Assembly (NCBI GenBank): GCA_016415585.1
Contig: CP066552.1
Span: forward strand, 2,480,001-2,544,000
Origin: Pectobacterium carotovorum
GTDB taxonomy: Bacteria; Pseudomonadota; Gammaproteobacteria; Enterobacterales; Enterobacteriaceae
Direction of reading: 5' to 3'
Length of the DNA: 64,000 bases
The position numbers and the translations under genes are program-made. Position 1 is the stretch's first letter. Each line of letters begins with the position of its first letter. Below the pieces are notes generated by a model. That model did not search any database. It was not told where the DNA came from and saw nothing but the letters and a program-made list of their open reading frames with translations. Positions 7,636-17,739 of this stretch are shown here, piece after piece.

Positions 7636-10600
7636 TTACCCTTCAACCTGCTCCATCGCCTGCAAGACGCGCTTATCCGAAATCGGAAATGGCGTCCCTA
7701 GCTGCTGGGCAAAGTAGCTGACGCGCAGTTCTTCAAGCATCCAGCGCACCGCTTTCACGTCGTCGTCGTCACGTCGTTCCGCAGGCAGCTTATTCCACCA
7801 CTGCTGCCAGGTCTGTTGAACCTGCTCCACTCTCAGCATCTGCGCCCGATCGCGGTGAACATCCTGCGCCAGTTTCTCCAAACGGCGCTCTATCGCGTGC
7901 AAATAGCGCAGCACGTCCGGCAGGCGCTGCCAGCCGTTTTCGGTCACAAAACCGCGAAACACCAGACCGTTCATCTGGCTCTTGATATCACTTAACGCCA
8001 GCGCCATCGCCATATCTACACGCCCTTTTAGACGCTTGTTAATGGTGAAGACCGCCGTCAGGATTTGCTCAACCTGCTTGGCGATATCAACCACCGTATC
8101 ATTCAGCTCCGCACGCACTTTTTCATGCAGTTGCTGGAAGGCCTCTTCCTGCCAGACGGGACCACCGGATGATTCAATCAGCTTATCCACTGCGCAAGCG
8201 ATGCAGTCATCGATGAGATCCAACACCTTTCCGTACGGGTTGAAATAGAGGCCAAGTTTCGCCTTGTTCGGCAGTTTTTCATGCAGATATTTGATCGGCG
8301 ACGGAATGTTTAGCAGTAACAGACGGCGCAGCCCTTGCCGCATGACCTGCTGCTGCTGATGCGGTGTGTCGAACAGGCGAATCGCCACGCTATCCTTTTC
8401 ATCCACCAATGCAGGATAGGCTTTGACCGAGTAGCCGCCCCGCTTCTGCTCATAACAGTCCGGCAGCGAACCAAAGCTCCAGACGTGCAGGCCGCGCTGC
8501 TCCAGCCCGTCATCCACTACGGATGACAGCGTTTGCTGCACTTTATCCTTAAGCTGATCTTTCAACGCATTCAGGTCTTTGCCTTCGCGCTGCGTCCGAT
8601 TCTTCTCATCGATAACGCGGAATGTGATTTTCAGATGATCGGGCACCTGATCCCACTGCCACGCCTCACGCGGTACCGTGACGCCCGTCATCAGCCTCAA
8701 CTCACGTTCCAGCGCATCTAAGAGTCCTTTCTCTAATGGCGTAGTACGGGCCAGAAACGCTTCGGCATAGTTCGGCGCGGGAACAAAGTTACGACGTAAC
8801 GGCTTAGGCAATGACTTAATCAGCGCGATCGTCAGTTCGCGGCGCACACCGGGAATCTGCCACTCAAAGCCCTCTTCACGCACCTGATTGAGAATAGGCA
8901 GCGGAATATGTACCGTGACGCCATCCGCATCTGCACCCGGTTCAAACTGATAGGACAAGCGTAATTTCAGGCTGCCTTGATGCCAGAAGTTCGGGTAGTC
9001 CAGCGCGCTCACCTTTTCCGCGCCGTCTTTAATCAACATGCTCTTTTCAAAATTAAGCAGGTCAGCATTATCCCGGCTGGCGGCTTTCCACCATGTATCA
9101 AAATGACGTGACGACACCACATCGTGCGGCAAGCGCTGATCGTAGAAAGCAAACAGCGTCTCGTCATCCACCAGAATGTCGCGGCGGCGCGATTTATGCT
9201 CGAGATCTTCCACTTCCGCCAACAGTTTGAGGTTGGCACGGAAAAAGGCGTGATGCGTTTGCCAGTCACCTTCCACCAGCGCGTGGCGGATGAACATCTC
9301 ACGCGCCAGCGTCGGATCGATTTGGCTGTAGTTCACCTTGCGCGCCGCGACAATCGGCAGCCCGAATAGCGTCACCTTCTCCTGCGCCATCACCGTGCCC
9401 TGCGCTTTCTCCCAGTGAGGATCGCTGTAGCTCCGCTTAATCAGATGCTGAGCTAGCGGCTCGATCCATTCGGGTTCAATACGCGCGGCAATGCGTCCCC
9501 ACAGGCGGCTGGTTTCCACCAGTTCAGCGACCATCGTCCACTTAGGCGGCTTTTTGAATAGCCCAGAACCTGGGAAAATCGCAAACCGTGCGTTACGCGC
9601 GCCGCTGAACTCCTGTTTTTCAATATCTTTCTGCCCGACATGCGACAACAAGCCGGTGAGCAGCGCGCAGTGAATACTCAGGTAATCGGCCGGTTCACTG
9701 TTGACCGGCAGCCCCAATTCTTTCACCACCTGACGCAGCTGCGTGTAGATATCCTGCCATTCACGCACGCGCAGATAGTTAAGGAAATCCGTGCGGCATT
9801 GGCGGCGGAACTGGCTGGAAGACAGCGCCTTTTGCTGGTCACGCAGGTAATCCCACAGATTGACGAAAGCCAGAAAATCGGAGTCTTTATCGGCAAAACG
9901 ACGGTGTTTCTCATCCGATGCCTGCTTCTTATCCATCGGCCTTTCGCGTGGATCCTGAATCGACAGCGCAGCGGTGATGATCATCACTTCACGCACACAG
10001 CCGGTTTTACGCGCTTCCAGCACCATTCGCGCCAAACGCGGATCGATCGGCAATTGCGCCAGCTGTTGCCCCTGCGGCGTCAGGCGATAATGCCCGTTCT
10101 CGGCCAGATTAATCGCGCCTAACTCTTCCAGCAACCGCACGCCGTCCTGAATATTGCGCTTATCCGGCGCTTCAACAAACGGGAACGCGGCGATATCGCC
10201 TAGCCCCAACGACGTCATTTGCAGAATAACGGAAGCCAGATTGGTGCGAAGAATTTCGGGATCGGTAAATTCAGGCCGCGACAGGAAATCCTGTTCAGAA
10301 TAGAGACGGATACACACCCCAGCGGCGACACGGCCACAGCGTCCTTTACGCTGATTCGCCGACGCCTGCGAGACGGGTTCAATCGGCAGACGCTGTACCT
10401 TGGTGCGGAAACTGTAGCGGCTGATGCGCGCGGTACCGGGGTCGATCACATAGCGAATCCCCGGCACGGTGAGCGAGGTTTCCGCCACGTTGGTCGCCAA
10501 CACAATGCGGCGGCCGTGATGTGACTGAAAGACGCGGTTCTGTTCCTGATTCGACAGGCGCGCGTACAGCGGGAGGATCTCGGTATGCGGCAAGTCCAGA

Positions 10601-11523
10601 CGGGTCAACGCCTCTGCCGTATCGCGAATTTCACGTTCACCGCTCATGAAGACCAGAATATCCCCCGGCCCTTCGCGCGTCAGTTCATCGACCGCATCAA
10701 AAATCGCCTGTAGCTGATCGCGTTCGCTGTCATCAGCGTCTTCCACCACGGGGCGATACCGCACATCGACCGGGTAGGTCCGGCCGGACACTTCAATGAT
10801 CGGCGCGTTATTAAAGTGGCGAGAGAAGCGCTGCGGATCGATGGTGGCCGACGTAATAATCACTTTTAAGTCAGGACGCTTTGGCAGCAGCTGGCGCAAA
10901 TAGCCCATGATGAAATCGATATTCAGGCTGCGTTCGTGCGCCTCATCGATAATCAGCGTGTCGTACTGCATCAACAGGCGATCCTGTTGAATTTCAGCCA
11001 GCAGAATACCGTCGGTCATCAATTTGACCAGCGTATTGTCACCGACCTGATCGTTAAACCGGACTTTATAACCTACGCTGCCACCCAGCGGCGTTTCCAG
11101 TTCGGCAGCAATGCGGTCAGCAACGGTTCTGGCTGCCAAACGACGCGGCTGCGTGTGGCCGATCAGGCCGTGCACCCCGCGCCCCAGTTCGAGGCAGATT
11201 TTCGGTAGCTGCGTGGTCTTACCCGATCCCGTCTCACCGGCGACGATAATCACCTGATGATGACGCAGCGCCTCCAGTATCTCGTCTTTTTTCTGGCTAA
11301 CAGGAAGCTGTTCAGGATAGTGAATCGCCGGACAGCTTGCCCGTCGGTTTTCGACTTTCTGGCGCGCGGCGGCGATTTCCCCCTCAATTTCCTGAGCGAT
11401 CGCCGCCTGAGCCTGCGGGCTGTTGACCTTCGCCGCGCCCTGTAAACGGCGGCGCAGGCGTTGCCGATCGCGAAGCATTAGCTCACTTAACTGCGTAGAT
11501 AATGCACTGAGAGGTGATTTCAC
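7636..11523 (-). CDS. hrpA: ATP-dependent RNA helicase HrpA
   Basis: DEAH-box 3'-5' RNA helicase of 1295 residues, almost the same length as the E. coli protein; in E. coli HrpA works on mRNA and helps to resolve stalled ribosomes. Motifs are intact: GETGSGKT (96-103, Walker A), DEAH (193-196), SAT (225-227), TNVAETSLTVPGI (about 343-355) and QRKGRCGR (390-397). The helicase-associated and OB-fold domains follow, then the long C-terminal extension typical of bacterial HrpA. It is divergent from azoR across a 300-bp spacer, the same neighbourhood as in E. coli. Confidence 0.96.
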   Translation of the reverse strand: MKSPLSALSTQLSELMLRDRQRLRRRLQGAAKVNSPQAQAAIAQEIEGEIAAARQKVENRRASCPAIHYPEQLPVSQKKDEILEALRHHQVIIVAGETGSGKTTQLPKICLELGRGVHGLIGHTQPRRLAARTVADRIAAELETPLGGSVGYKVRFNDQVGDNTLVKLMTDGILLAEIQQDRLLMQYDTLIIDEAHERSLNIDFIMGYLRQLLPKRPDLKVIITSATIDPQRFSRHFNNAPIIEVSGRTYPVDVRYRPVVEDADDSERDQLQAIFDAVDELTREGPGDILVFMSGEREIRDTAEALTRLDLPHTEILPLYARLSNQEQNRVFQSHHGRRIVLATNVAETSLTVPGIRYVIDPGTARISRYSFRTKVQRLPIEPVSQASANQRKGRCGRVAAGVCIRLYSEQDFLSRPEFTDPEILRTNLASVILQMTSLGLGDIAAFPFVEAPDKRNIQDGVRLLEELGAINLAENGHYRLTPQGQQLAQLPIDPRLARMVLEARKTGCVREVMIITAALSIQDPRERPMDKKQASDEKHRRFADKDSDFLAFVNLWDYLRDQQKALSSSQFRRQCRTDFLNYLRVREWQDIYTQLRQVVKELGLPVNSEPADYLSIHCALLTGLLSHVGQKDIEKQEFSGARNARFAIFPGSGLFKKPPKWTMVAELVETSRLWGRIAARIEPEWIEPLAQHLIKRSYSDPHWEKAQGTVMAQEKVTLFGLPIVAARKVNYSQIDPTLAREMFIRHALVEGDWQTHHAFFRANLKLLAEVEDLEHKSRRRDILVDDETLFAFYDQRLPHDVVSSRHFDTWWKAASRDNADLLNFEKSMLIKDGAEKVSALDYPNFWHQGSLKLRLSYQFEPGADADGVTVHIPLPILNQVREEGFEWQIPGVRRELTIALIKSLPKPLRRNFVPAPNYAEAFLARTTPLEKGLLDALERELRLMTGVTVPREAWQWDQVPDHLKITFRVIDEKNRTQREGKDLNALKDQLKDKVQQTLSSVVDDGLEQRGLHVWSFGSLPDCYEQKRGGYSVKAYPALVDEKDSVAIRLFDTPHQQQQVMRQGLRRLLLLNIPSPIKYLHEKLPNKAKLGLYFNPYGKVLDLIDDCIACAVDKLIESSGGPVWQEEAFQQLHEKVRAELNDTVVDIAKQVEQILTAVFTINKRLKGRVDMAMALALSDIKSQMNGLVFRGFVTENGWQRLPDVLRYLHAIERRLEKLAQDVHRDRAQMLRVEQVQQTWQQWWNKLPAERRDDDDVKAVRWMLEELRVSYFAQQLGTPFPISDKRVLQAMEQVEG

Positions 11524-12434
<911 letters not shown>

Positions 12435-12477
12435 AGATTCATCATTACCGACCTTGCCATTGGTTTACTTGGCTTGA

Positions 12478-12711
12478 CTATTGCGCGCCTTCCGGCGCGC
12501 TTTTCTTTATCTCATCGCCAGCCGCATTATCCGATCTTTCCAGCAGTTGCGTCGCCTCTTTATCCGCCTTGATGTGAATCTCATGCTCGATCTTCACGTT
12601 CATATTGATGGTGATCGGCTCTTTGGGCGCAGCCACTTCGATACGCGGCACACACCCCGTCAGGAAAGTGACCGTGCAACCTACCACCAGCAATGTCTCG
12701 CACTTGTTCAT
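12478..12711 (-). CDS. ynbE: YnbE outer-membrane lipoprotein
   Basis: Small lipoprotein: signal peptide with lipobox LTGC (Cys20 mature), then a short mature part with INMNVKIEHEIHIKADK typical of YnbE. In E. coli YnbE forms beta-strand multimers in the outer membrane that dock with the periplasmic bridge protein YdbH for phospholipid transport between membranes. The gene lies 15 bp after ydbH in the same operon. At 77 residues it is longer than E. coli YnbE, with an extra polar tail. The usual third gene, ydbL, is not present: the next gene is azoR on the other strand, 43 bp away. Confidence 0.88.
   Translation of the reverse strand: MNKCETLLVVGCTVTFLTGCVPRIEVAAPKEPITINMNVKIEHEIHIKADKEATQLLERSDNAAGDEIKKSAPEGAQ
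12483..12508 (+). terminator. azoR intrinsic terminator inside ynbE 3' end
   Basis: Stem GCGCGCC (12483-12489), loop TTCC, stem GGCGCGC (12494-12500), then TTTTCTTT. A textbook intrinsic terminator for azoR that at the same time encodes the last residues of ynbE on the other strand. Confidence 0.85.
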
Positions 12712-12726
12712 TGTTCTACCTTGAAT

Positions 12727-15318
12727 TTATTCATTGGCCTGCTGCTCCAGCGTATCCCGCAAGTTATCGCCAAAACGCAAGCTGCGCCATAGCTGGAAGA
12801 TATTCTCCTGATGGCGATAGTTAAGAATCACCTGACGTTTCGCGCTGAGCTGCGGGTTTTTCCCCTGCACCTGCGACGTCAATGTCAGTTCGCCCTGATT
12901 AGTCAGGTCAAGCGTGGCATAGGAACGCCCAATCTCCAGATAGCGCAGCCAGCCAATCGCCGCCCCACCTGCCAGATTTTTACTCGCTAGCTCATCGGCC
13001 AGTTGGTTATCCAACCGCAGCGTCAGGAAACCATCATTGGTAATTCGTCCGCCTTCAATCAGCGTGGTCGGGTGATTAAAATTCAGCGGAAGCGTGCCGC
13101 TCACGCGCCCAGACAGGGCAAACTGCTTTTGCTTCAGCACCGTCATTAGCTCGCTGAGATCCACGCTCTTCACGGTGAATAGCGCGGGTTCTCGCTGTGG
13201 CCAACGCAGCGTGGACAGCCCAATATGCCCATCTAATACGTCCATGTCGGCCTGAGACATAACCAGCGGCTGTCGTTCACTGTACGGGTAAAAACCCTGG
13301 AGATCGACGCGGATATTGCTCATCCGAAACAGGTTATCCAACACGTCAATTCGTAGCGCGACAGGCTGCTTGACGCCCAACTGCCAGCGCTGATCTTTCA
13401 AACGGTAAGGCAGGACAAAGCTGACGCCGCTAACTTCACCATCCTGTAGCCACAGTCCGCCATTTTTCACGACCCAATGTCCGCCCGCGCTGAATCCTTC
13501 TTTACGTGCAGCGGAAAATGCCGCCTGCGCGTAAAACTGTCCGGCGCGAATGTTCATTTTCAACAGCGGGGAAAGCAGAGGCTGAAACACCTTAAGCGGC
13601 TGTGTCGGCCACCACGCGCCACCACGCAGTCGTTCACCATCCCAGCGGCCACGCAGCCTGACCGGCCCGATATCTTCAGCCTGTAGCTGCCCCTGTAGTT
13701 GGAAATCATCTGGGCTATGCCCCTGCATCGCCAGCGTTAGCAACGAAGGCGGCAAGTAGCCCCCGTTGCTGAAGTGTGCCCGTTCGGAGGCCAGTTGCAG
13801 CGCGCCTTGAAAATGTTCACCGGAACAGGCTCGCTGCCAACGGATCGGCTCAGTAATGGTCAGCCGGGGCTGGTGCACCGTCACAATGCCGTAGCCCAAC
13901 TGATCCAAGCCGCTCGACAGTTGGCTGACTTCAATCAGAGTATCCTGCCACTGGCCTCGACCGGCCACATCCCACTGCCCTTTGAGCGGTGGCAGATGAC
14001 CGTTGCCCCAATAACGCCATTGCCACTGCCCTTGATCCGGCCAGAAATCCTGTGCCTGACCGTCAAGGTGCAGGCTAAAGCGCCCCCAATATTCTTCCCG
14101 TGCCTTCACAATCGCCTGTAGTCGTCCATTCACGCCCGCCGTACTGACTCGGACACCCGCCAGCGGCCAGCGTGCTTCTTCAAGATAAATTTGCGGCGCA
14201 GGCTTTCCCCAGGCACGCAGCAGTGCCCCCGGTAAAAGTGCGAGTTCGGGATTGAGAATCGAGCCCTGCAATACCCCCGGGAGCGTCGCCGTCAGGGAGA
14301 GCGCGGGTAAGTTCGCCTGCCCGGTAAGCTGAAAGCGCAATTCGCTGTTGAGCAGGCCGATGTTGCCCGGCCCCAACACCAGCACGGCGTTCGCCTTGCC
14401 ATTATGCCCTTGCGTCAGCATATTCAAGCGCGCGTTAATCGTGGTGGCATCCAGCCCTTGTCGCCAGTGCTGTAATGTTATGGCAACCTGCCCTGAGAGT
14501 GGCTGATCGGCATAAGGCCAACGCCAGACGCCGTTAGTCACCTGAATAATCTCATCCGTCAGTTGCCACGGCAGCGATATCAGTGGCGTATCATCATTCG
14601 CCGCATTCAGTGCCAGCTCACCCGCTTGATGATGCCAGTCCAGCAGGAGCGAAAGCGGATCCGGCGTTTGCCCTGAATCCAGTTTTCCGGTGAGCCGCCC
14701 CTGCACCGGTGCAGCATCCAGCGTATCGGCCAGTTCCATTTCACCACTGACTTGCAGGCGAACGAACCCCGCCGGCGTTGCGAGCATGCTCTCATGCAAG
14801 GTCAGACGCTTATCGTTCAGTTCTGCCTTAAACGCCAGTTGATCGCCCTGATAATCCAGCGTTTGTTGCCGCTTGCCGTCGCTGCTGAGTCGCACCTGCC
14901 CGGCATAATCCTGCCAAGGCTGTAGCGTAAACGTCTTCACCTGAATATCGGCAGCAGGCAATCGCTGCTGCCATTGCGCCAGCAGCATCGCTGGCTCGGT
15001 GCTGCTGCTTGCGGGCACATGCTGCAAGCAGTCGCTGTTTAACGTCACGGCATCAATATCGACATGCCATCGCCAGCTATGCCAACGCAGCGTCATATTC
15101 CGTACGTCAACGAGCGTGCACTCCCCGGCCGTAAGACGGAATCCCGCGCTATGCAGCCCACCGCCCTGCCAGCCAGGTGTCCCATCCACGGTCAAAGACA
15201 TCTCCGTCGGGAGCCAGATGTTGGCAAGGTGCGGTAGCCACTGCGACAGTGTTCGCCAGGAAAGAAACAGCAATACGGCGAACAGGAAAGCAATTGAAAG
15301 TGCACGTTTTTTAATCAT
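12727..15318 (-). CDS. ydbH: YdbH, AsmA-like intermembrane phospholipid transporter
   Basis: Large AsmA-family protein of 863 residues (E. coli YdbH about 880). One N-terminal membrane helix (about residues 5-24) anchors it in the inner membrane and the rest is a long periplasmic beta-rich bridge. In E. coli YdbH, TamB and YhdP redundantly move glycerophospholipids to the outer membrane; YdbH partners with YnbE. The C-terminal part (SGRVSGTLPLNF, GRITNDGFLTLRL, GWLRYLEIGRSYATLDLTNQ) is characteristic. Operon with ynbE, as in E. coli. Confidence 0.9.
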   Translation of the reverse strand: MIKKRALSIAFLFAVLLFLSWRTLSQWLPHLANIWLPTEMSLTVDGTPGWQGGGLHSAGFRLTAGECTLVDVRNMTLRWHSWRWHVDIDAVTLNSDCLQHVPASSSTEPAMLLAQWQQRLPAADIQVKTFTLQPWQDYAGQVRLSSDGKRQQTLDYQGDQLAFKAELNDKRLTLHESMLATPAGFVRLQVSGEMELADTLDAAPVQGRLTGKLDSGQTPDPLSLLLDWHHQAGELALNAANDDTPLISLPWQLTDEIIQVTNGVWRWPYADQPLSGQVAITLQHWRQGLDATTINARLNMLTQGHNGKANAVLVLGPGNIGLLNSELRFQLTGQANLPALSLTATLPGVLQGSILNPELALLPGALLRAWGKPAPQIYLEEARWPLAGVRVSTAGVNGRLQAIVKAREEYWGRFSLHLDGQAQDFWPDQGQWQWRYWGNGHLPPLKGQWDVAGRGQWQDTLIEVSQLSSGLDQLGYGIVTVHQPRLTITEPIRWQRACSGEHFQGALQLASERAHFSNGGYLPPSLLTLAMQGHSPDDFQLQGQLQAEDIGPVRLRGRWDGERLRGGAWWPTQPLKVFQPLLSPLLKMNIRAGQFYAQAAFSAARKEGFSAGGHWVVKNGGLWLQDGEVSGVSFVLPYRLKDQRWQLGVKQPVALRIDVLDNLFRMSNIRVDLQGFYPYSERQPLVMSQADMDVLDGHIGLSTLRWPQREPALFTVKSVDLSELMTVLKQKQFALSGRVSGTLPLNFNHPTTLIEGGRITNDGFLTLRLDNQLADELASKNLAGGAAIGWLRYLEIGRSYATLDLTNQGELTLTSQVQGKNPQLSAKRQVILNYRHQENIFQLWRSLRFGDNLRDTLEQQANE

Positions 15319-15690
15319 TAGCGCGAGTTAAGCATCCTGTTCAATAGCGGTAAAAATTCATCCTGTATGACTCCGCCGATTATTCATTCATAAATCGCTC
15401 TTTTTGTTAACAAACAATCCTATTCAACTCACATTTACTACTATTGTGCATACGTACTCATTACCCTTTCGTGGTAAAATGTTTAATTGAGGTTATATTT
15501 TATAATGAATCACGTTATCTCATCATGAACAAAGCGTTTACGGGTGGATATCAGGATTATCTCCTTCTGCCCGACCGCCTTAAAAAAAGCAATGAGCAAC
15601 CTGAACCATTACCGCTATCCGCTGATTCATTGTCGTGGGTATGCCTCATGTTAAATCAGTATTCGGACACAGCATATCAAGGACTGCTTT
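15319..15690. other. Region upstream of the first Aer-like receptor
   Basis: AT-rich divergent region between ydbH and the receptor. A 57-codon open frame (15525-15698, MNKAFTGGYQDY...) overlaps the receptor start by 8 bases and could couple its translation, but it has no clear ribosome-binding site and no recognised relative, so it is noted here only. No sigma-28 flagellar promoter was recognised. Confidence 0.3.
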
Positions 15691-17244
15691 ATGCGTAATA
15701 ACACCCCTGTAACCGACCGCCAGCTCCCTCTTTCTGAAAAAACCAGACTCATGTCGGTCACCACGCCAGAAAGCCATATTACCTACGCAAACAAAGATTT
15801 TATTGATGTCAGCGGCTATACCACTGATGAGCTGATGGGGCAGCCCCATAATCTTATCCGACACCCGGATATGCCACCAGCCGCCTTCGCGGATATGTGG
15901 AAAACGCTGCGCGCGGGCAATATCTGGACGGGGATTGTGAAAAATCGGTGCAAAAATGGCGACCATTACTGGGTAAAATCCAGCACCACGCCGCTGAGAA
16001 AAGGCGGTGAAATTGCCGGTTATATGTCTGTGCGGACCGCCGCCTCACCCGAAGAGATTCGTCAGGCTGAGGGACTCTATGCCAGTGCAAACGAAGGTAA
16101 ACTGAAATATCGCACCTTCCATCATGGCCTGCTTATTTATACCGGGCCATTGCGCATCCTGAGTCTTTTTAAAACCATGCCATTACGCTGGCGCATCCGC
16201 AGCTATTTTCTACTCTTTAGCCTGATTCCGCTCATCGCCGCCTATTCTCTGCTGGCGGGAACGGCATTGGCCTCCGTACTCTTTCCACTGCTCATCGCCT
16301 GTTGTTTTGTCAGTGGCGAGCTTCTGGTGCACCATGTTGCCCGTCCTATTGAGCAAATTCTGGCTCAGGCCATGCGTTCCGCTGCCGGACAGGCGGACAA
16401 CCTGACGCAGCTTAATCGCGTGGATGAAATTGGCATGTTAATGCGCGCGGTAAACCAGTCCGGTATGAATTTCCGCACCTTTGTGGACGATGTGAACACC
16501 AATCTGAGCGAGCTGAAAAACGCCTGTAATGAAATCGCGCAAGGCAACCATACGTTGGCACAGTGCTGCGAGGAAACGGAAGAGAGCCTGCAACAAACCG
16601 CCGCCTCCGTGGAACAGCTTACTGCAACAATAAAAAGTAATGCGGAAGCCTCGCTTCAGGCCTCACTCTATACGCAGGATGTGAATCAGGCGGTGAACTC
16701 TGGTGAGCAGGCTGTCAGTCAGGTCTCTGATACGATGGAGACGATCACCCGTTCCAGCGAACGGATTACGGATATCGTCAGCGTGATGGATAATCTCGCG
16801 TTCCAGACCAATATTCTGGCCGTGAACGCGGCTGTTGAAGCTGCCCATGCCGGAGAACAGGGTAAGAGCTTTGCGGTGGTCGCCAGTGAAGTGCGTTCGT
16901 TGGCGCAGCGCAGCGCCTCCTCTTCCAGCGATATCTCGACCATTATTGATGAAACGCTGAATAGTATTCGTACCGGCGAACAGCAGGTTTCACACACGCA
17001 TAAATCCATGAGCAATATTCTGCTGCAGGTTCAGCACGTCACCAATTTGATGAATGAGATCAGCCTCGCAACGCAGGAGCAATCTCAGGGACTGGATCAA
17101 ATTAATGAAGCGGTAAACCGCATCGATGAGCTCACACATCAGAATACTGCACTGGCAAGTCAGTCACATTCGGCCACCGATCACCTGCAACAGCAGATCT
17201 CAAGTATGGTACAAGCAGCTTCTGTCTTTAGTCTTTCCCGCTAG
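15691..17244 (+). CDS. Aer-like PAS chemoreceptor (first of a tandem pair)
   Basis: A 517-residue energy/redox taxis receptor built like E. coli Aer: an N-terminal PAS domain (about residues 10-120; GQPHNLIRHPDMPPAAFADMW, KNGDHYWVKS, GYMSVRT) that in Aer binds FAD, a membrane region around 160-205, a HAMP-like segment with [20 protein letters not shown], and the methyl-accepting signalling hairpin with [20 protein letters not shown]. It should signal to CheA/CheW about respiratory state. There is no C-terminal NWETF-type pentapeptide. A second copy follows 495 bp downstream, clearly a tandem duplicate. Whether FAD or another flavin is bound is inference from the family. Confidence 0.88.
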   Translation: MRNNTPVTDRQLPLSEKTRLMSVTTPESHITYANKDFIDVSGYTTDELMGQPHNLIRHPDMPPAAFADMWKTLRAGNIWTGIVKNRCKNGDHYWVKSSTTPLRKGGEIAGYMSVRTAASPEEIRQAEGLYASANEGKLKYRTFHHGLLIYTGPLRILSLFKTMPLRWRIRSYFLLFSLIPLIAAYSLLAGTALASVLFPLLIACCFVSGELLVHHVARPIEQILAQAMRSAAGQADNLTQLNRVDEIGMLMRAVNQSGMNFRTFVDDVNTNLSELKNACNEIAQGNHTLAQCCEETEESLQQTAASVEQLTATIKSNAEASLQASLYTQDVNQAVNSGEQAVSQVSDTMETITRSSERITDIVSVMDNLAFQTNILAVNAAVEAAHAGEQGKSFAVVASEVRSLAQRSASSSSDISTIIDETLNSIRTGEQQVSHTHKSMSNILLQVQHVTNLMNEISLATQEQSQGLDQINEAVNRIDELTHQNTALASQSHSATDHLQQQISSMVQAASVFSLSR

Positions 17245-17426
17245 TTAATCTCATCTTCACGGACGCTCATATCAGGGCGTCCGTCGCCTTATCCCCTCGC
17301 CATTTTTCCCGTACTTCAACCTGCATTGCCCACCGTGCAAATTCGCAGAGTCATAATATACTTAGCAAATGAATGTTTTTTGGTCACTGGCGTAGGCTCT
17401 TGCAGCGAGTCGGGCTAGGCAACGAC

Positions 17427-17471
17427 TTTCCTGAAGAAAAAATAACGGTTTCCTAAAGAAAAAATAACGGA
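17427..17471. repeat. Short tandem direct repeat (about 22 bp x 2)
   Basis: Two adjacent near-identical copies of TTCCT(G/A)AAGAAAAAATAACGG in the spacer between the two Aer-like genes. Probably a slippage duplication; no function assigned. Confidence 0.7.
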
Positions 17472-17585
17472 CGGAACTAGTCAGAATATATAAGTCTACT
17501 CGCTAAGTATTTCGTGAAGATTGCCGTTAATTAAATAGCATTAATCGCTTTTCAGTTAGCTAATGGATCTAAAAACATCACATCT

Positions 17586-17711
17586 ATACCCTAAATAATT
17601 CGAGTTGCGTGAAGGCGGCAACTGAGCGAATCCCCGGGAGCTTACACAGGTAAGTGACTGGGGTGAGTAAGGGCAGCCAACGCACAAGCAGCTTGAAGTA
17701 TGACGGGGATA
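17586..17711. repeat. MITE-like intergenic repeat of about 126 bp
   Basis: A block bounded by imperfect terminal inverted repeats: ATACCCTAAATAATTCGAG at the left and, read from the other strand, ATCCCCGTCATACTTCAAG at the right. The inside (GAAGGCGGCAACTGAGCGAA, TAAGTGACTGGGGTGA, CAGCCAACGCACAAGCAGC) resembles the intergenic repeat that I recall as dispersed in Pectobacterium, Serratia and Photorhabdus genomes. It is non-coding and lies directly before the second receptor. Identification as a dispersed element is from memory and needs a genome search. Confidence 0.65.
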
Positions 17712-17739
17712 TGCTTGCTTATACTAAAAGGATCAATAA

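Noticed and set aside
15525..15698. 57-codon open frame overlapping the first Aer-like start
   Set aside because: The overlap is suggestive of coupling, but there is no ribosome-binding site and no known relative; kept only as a note in the spacer entry.
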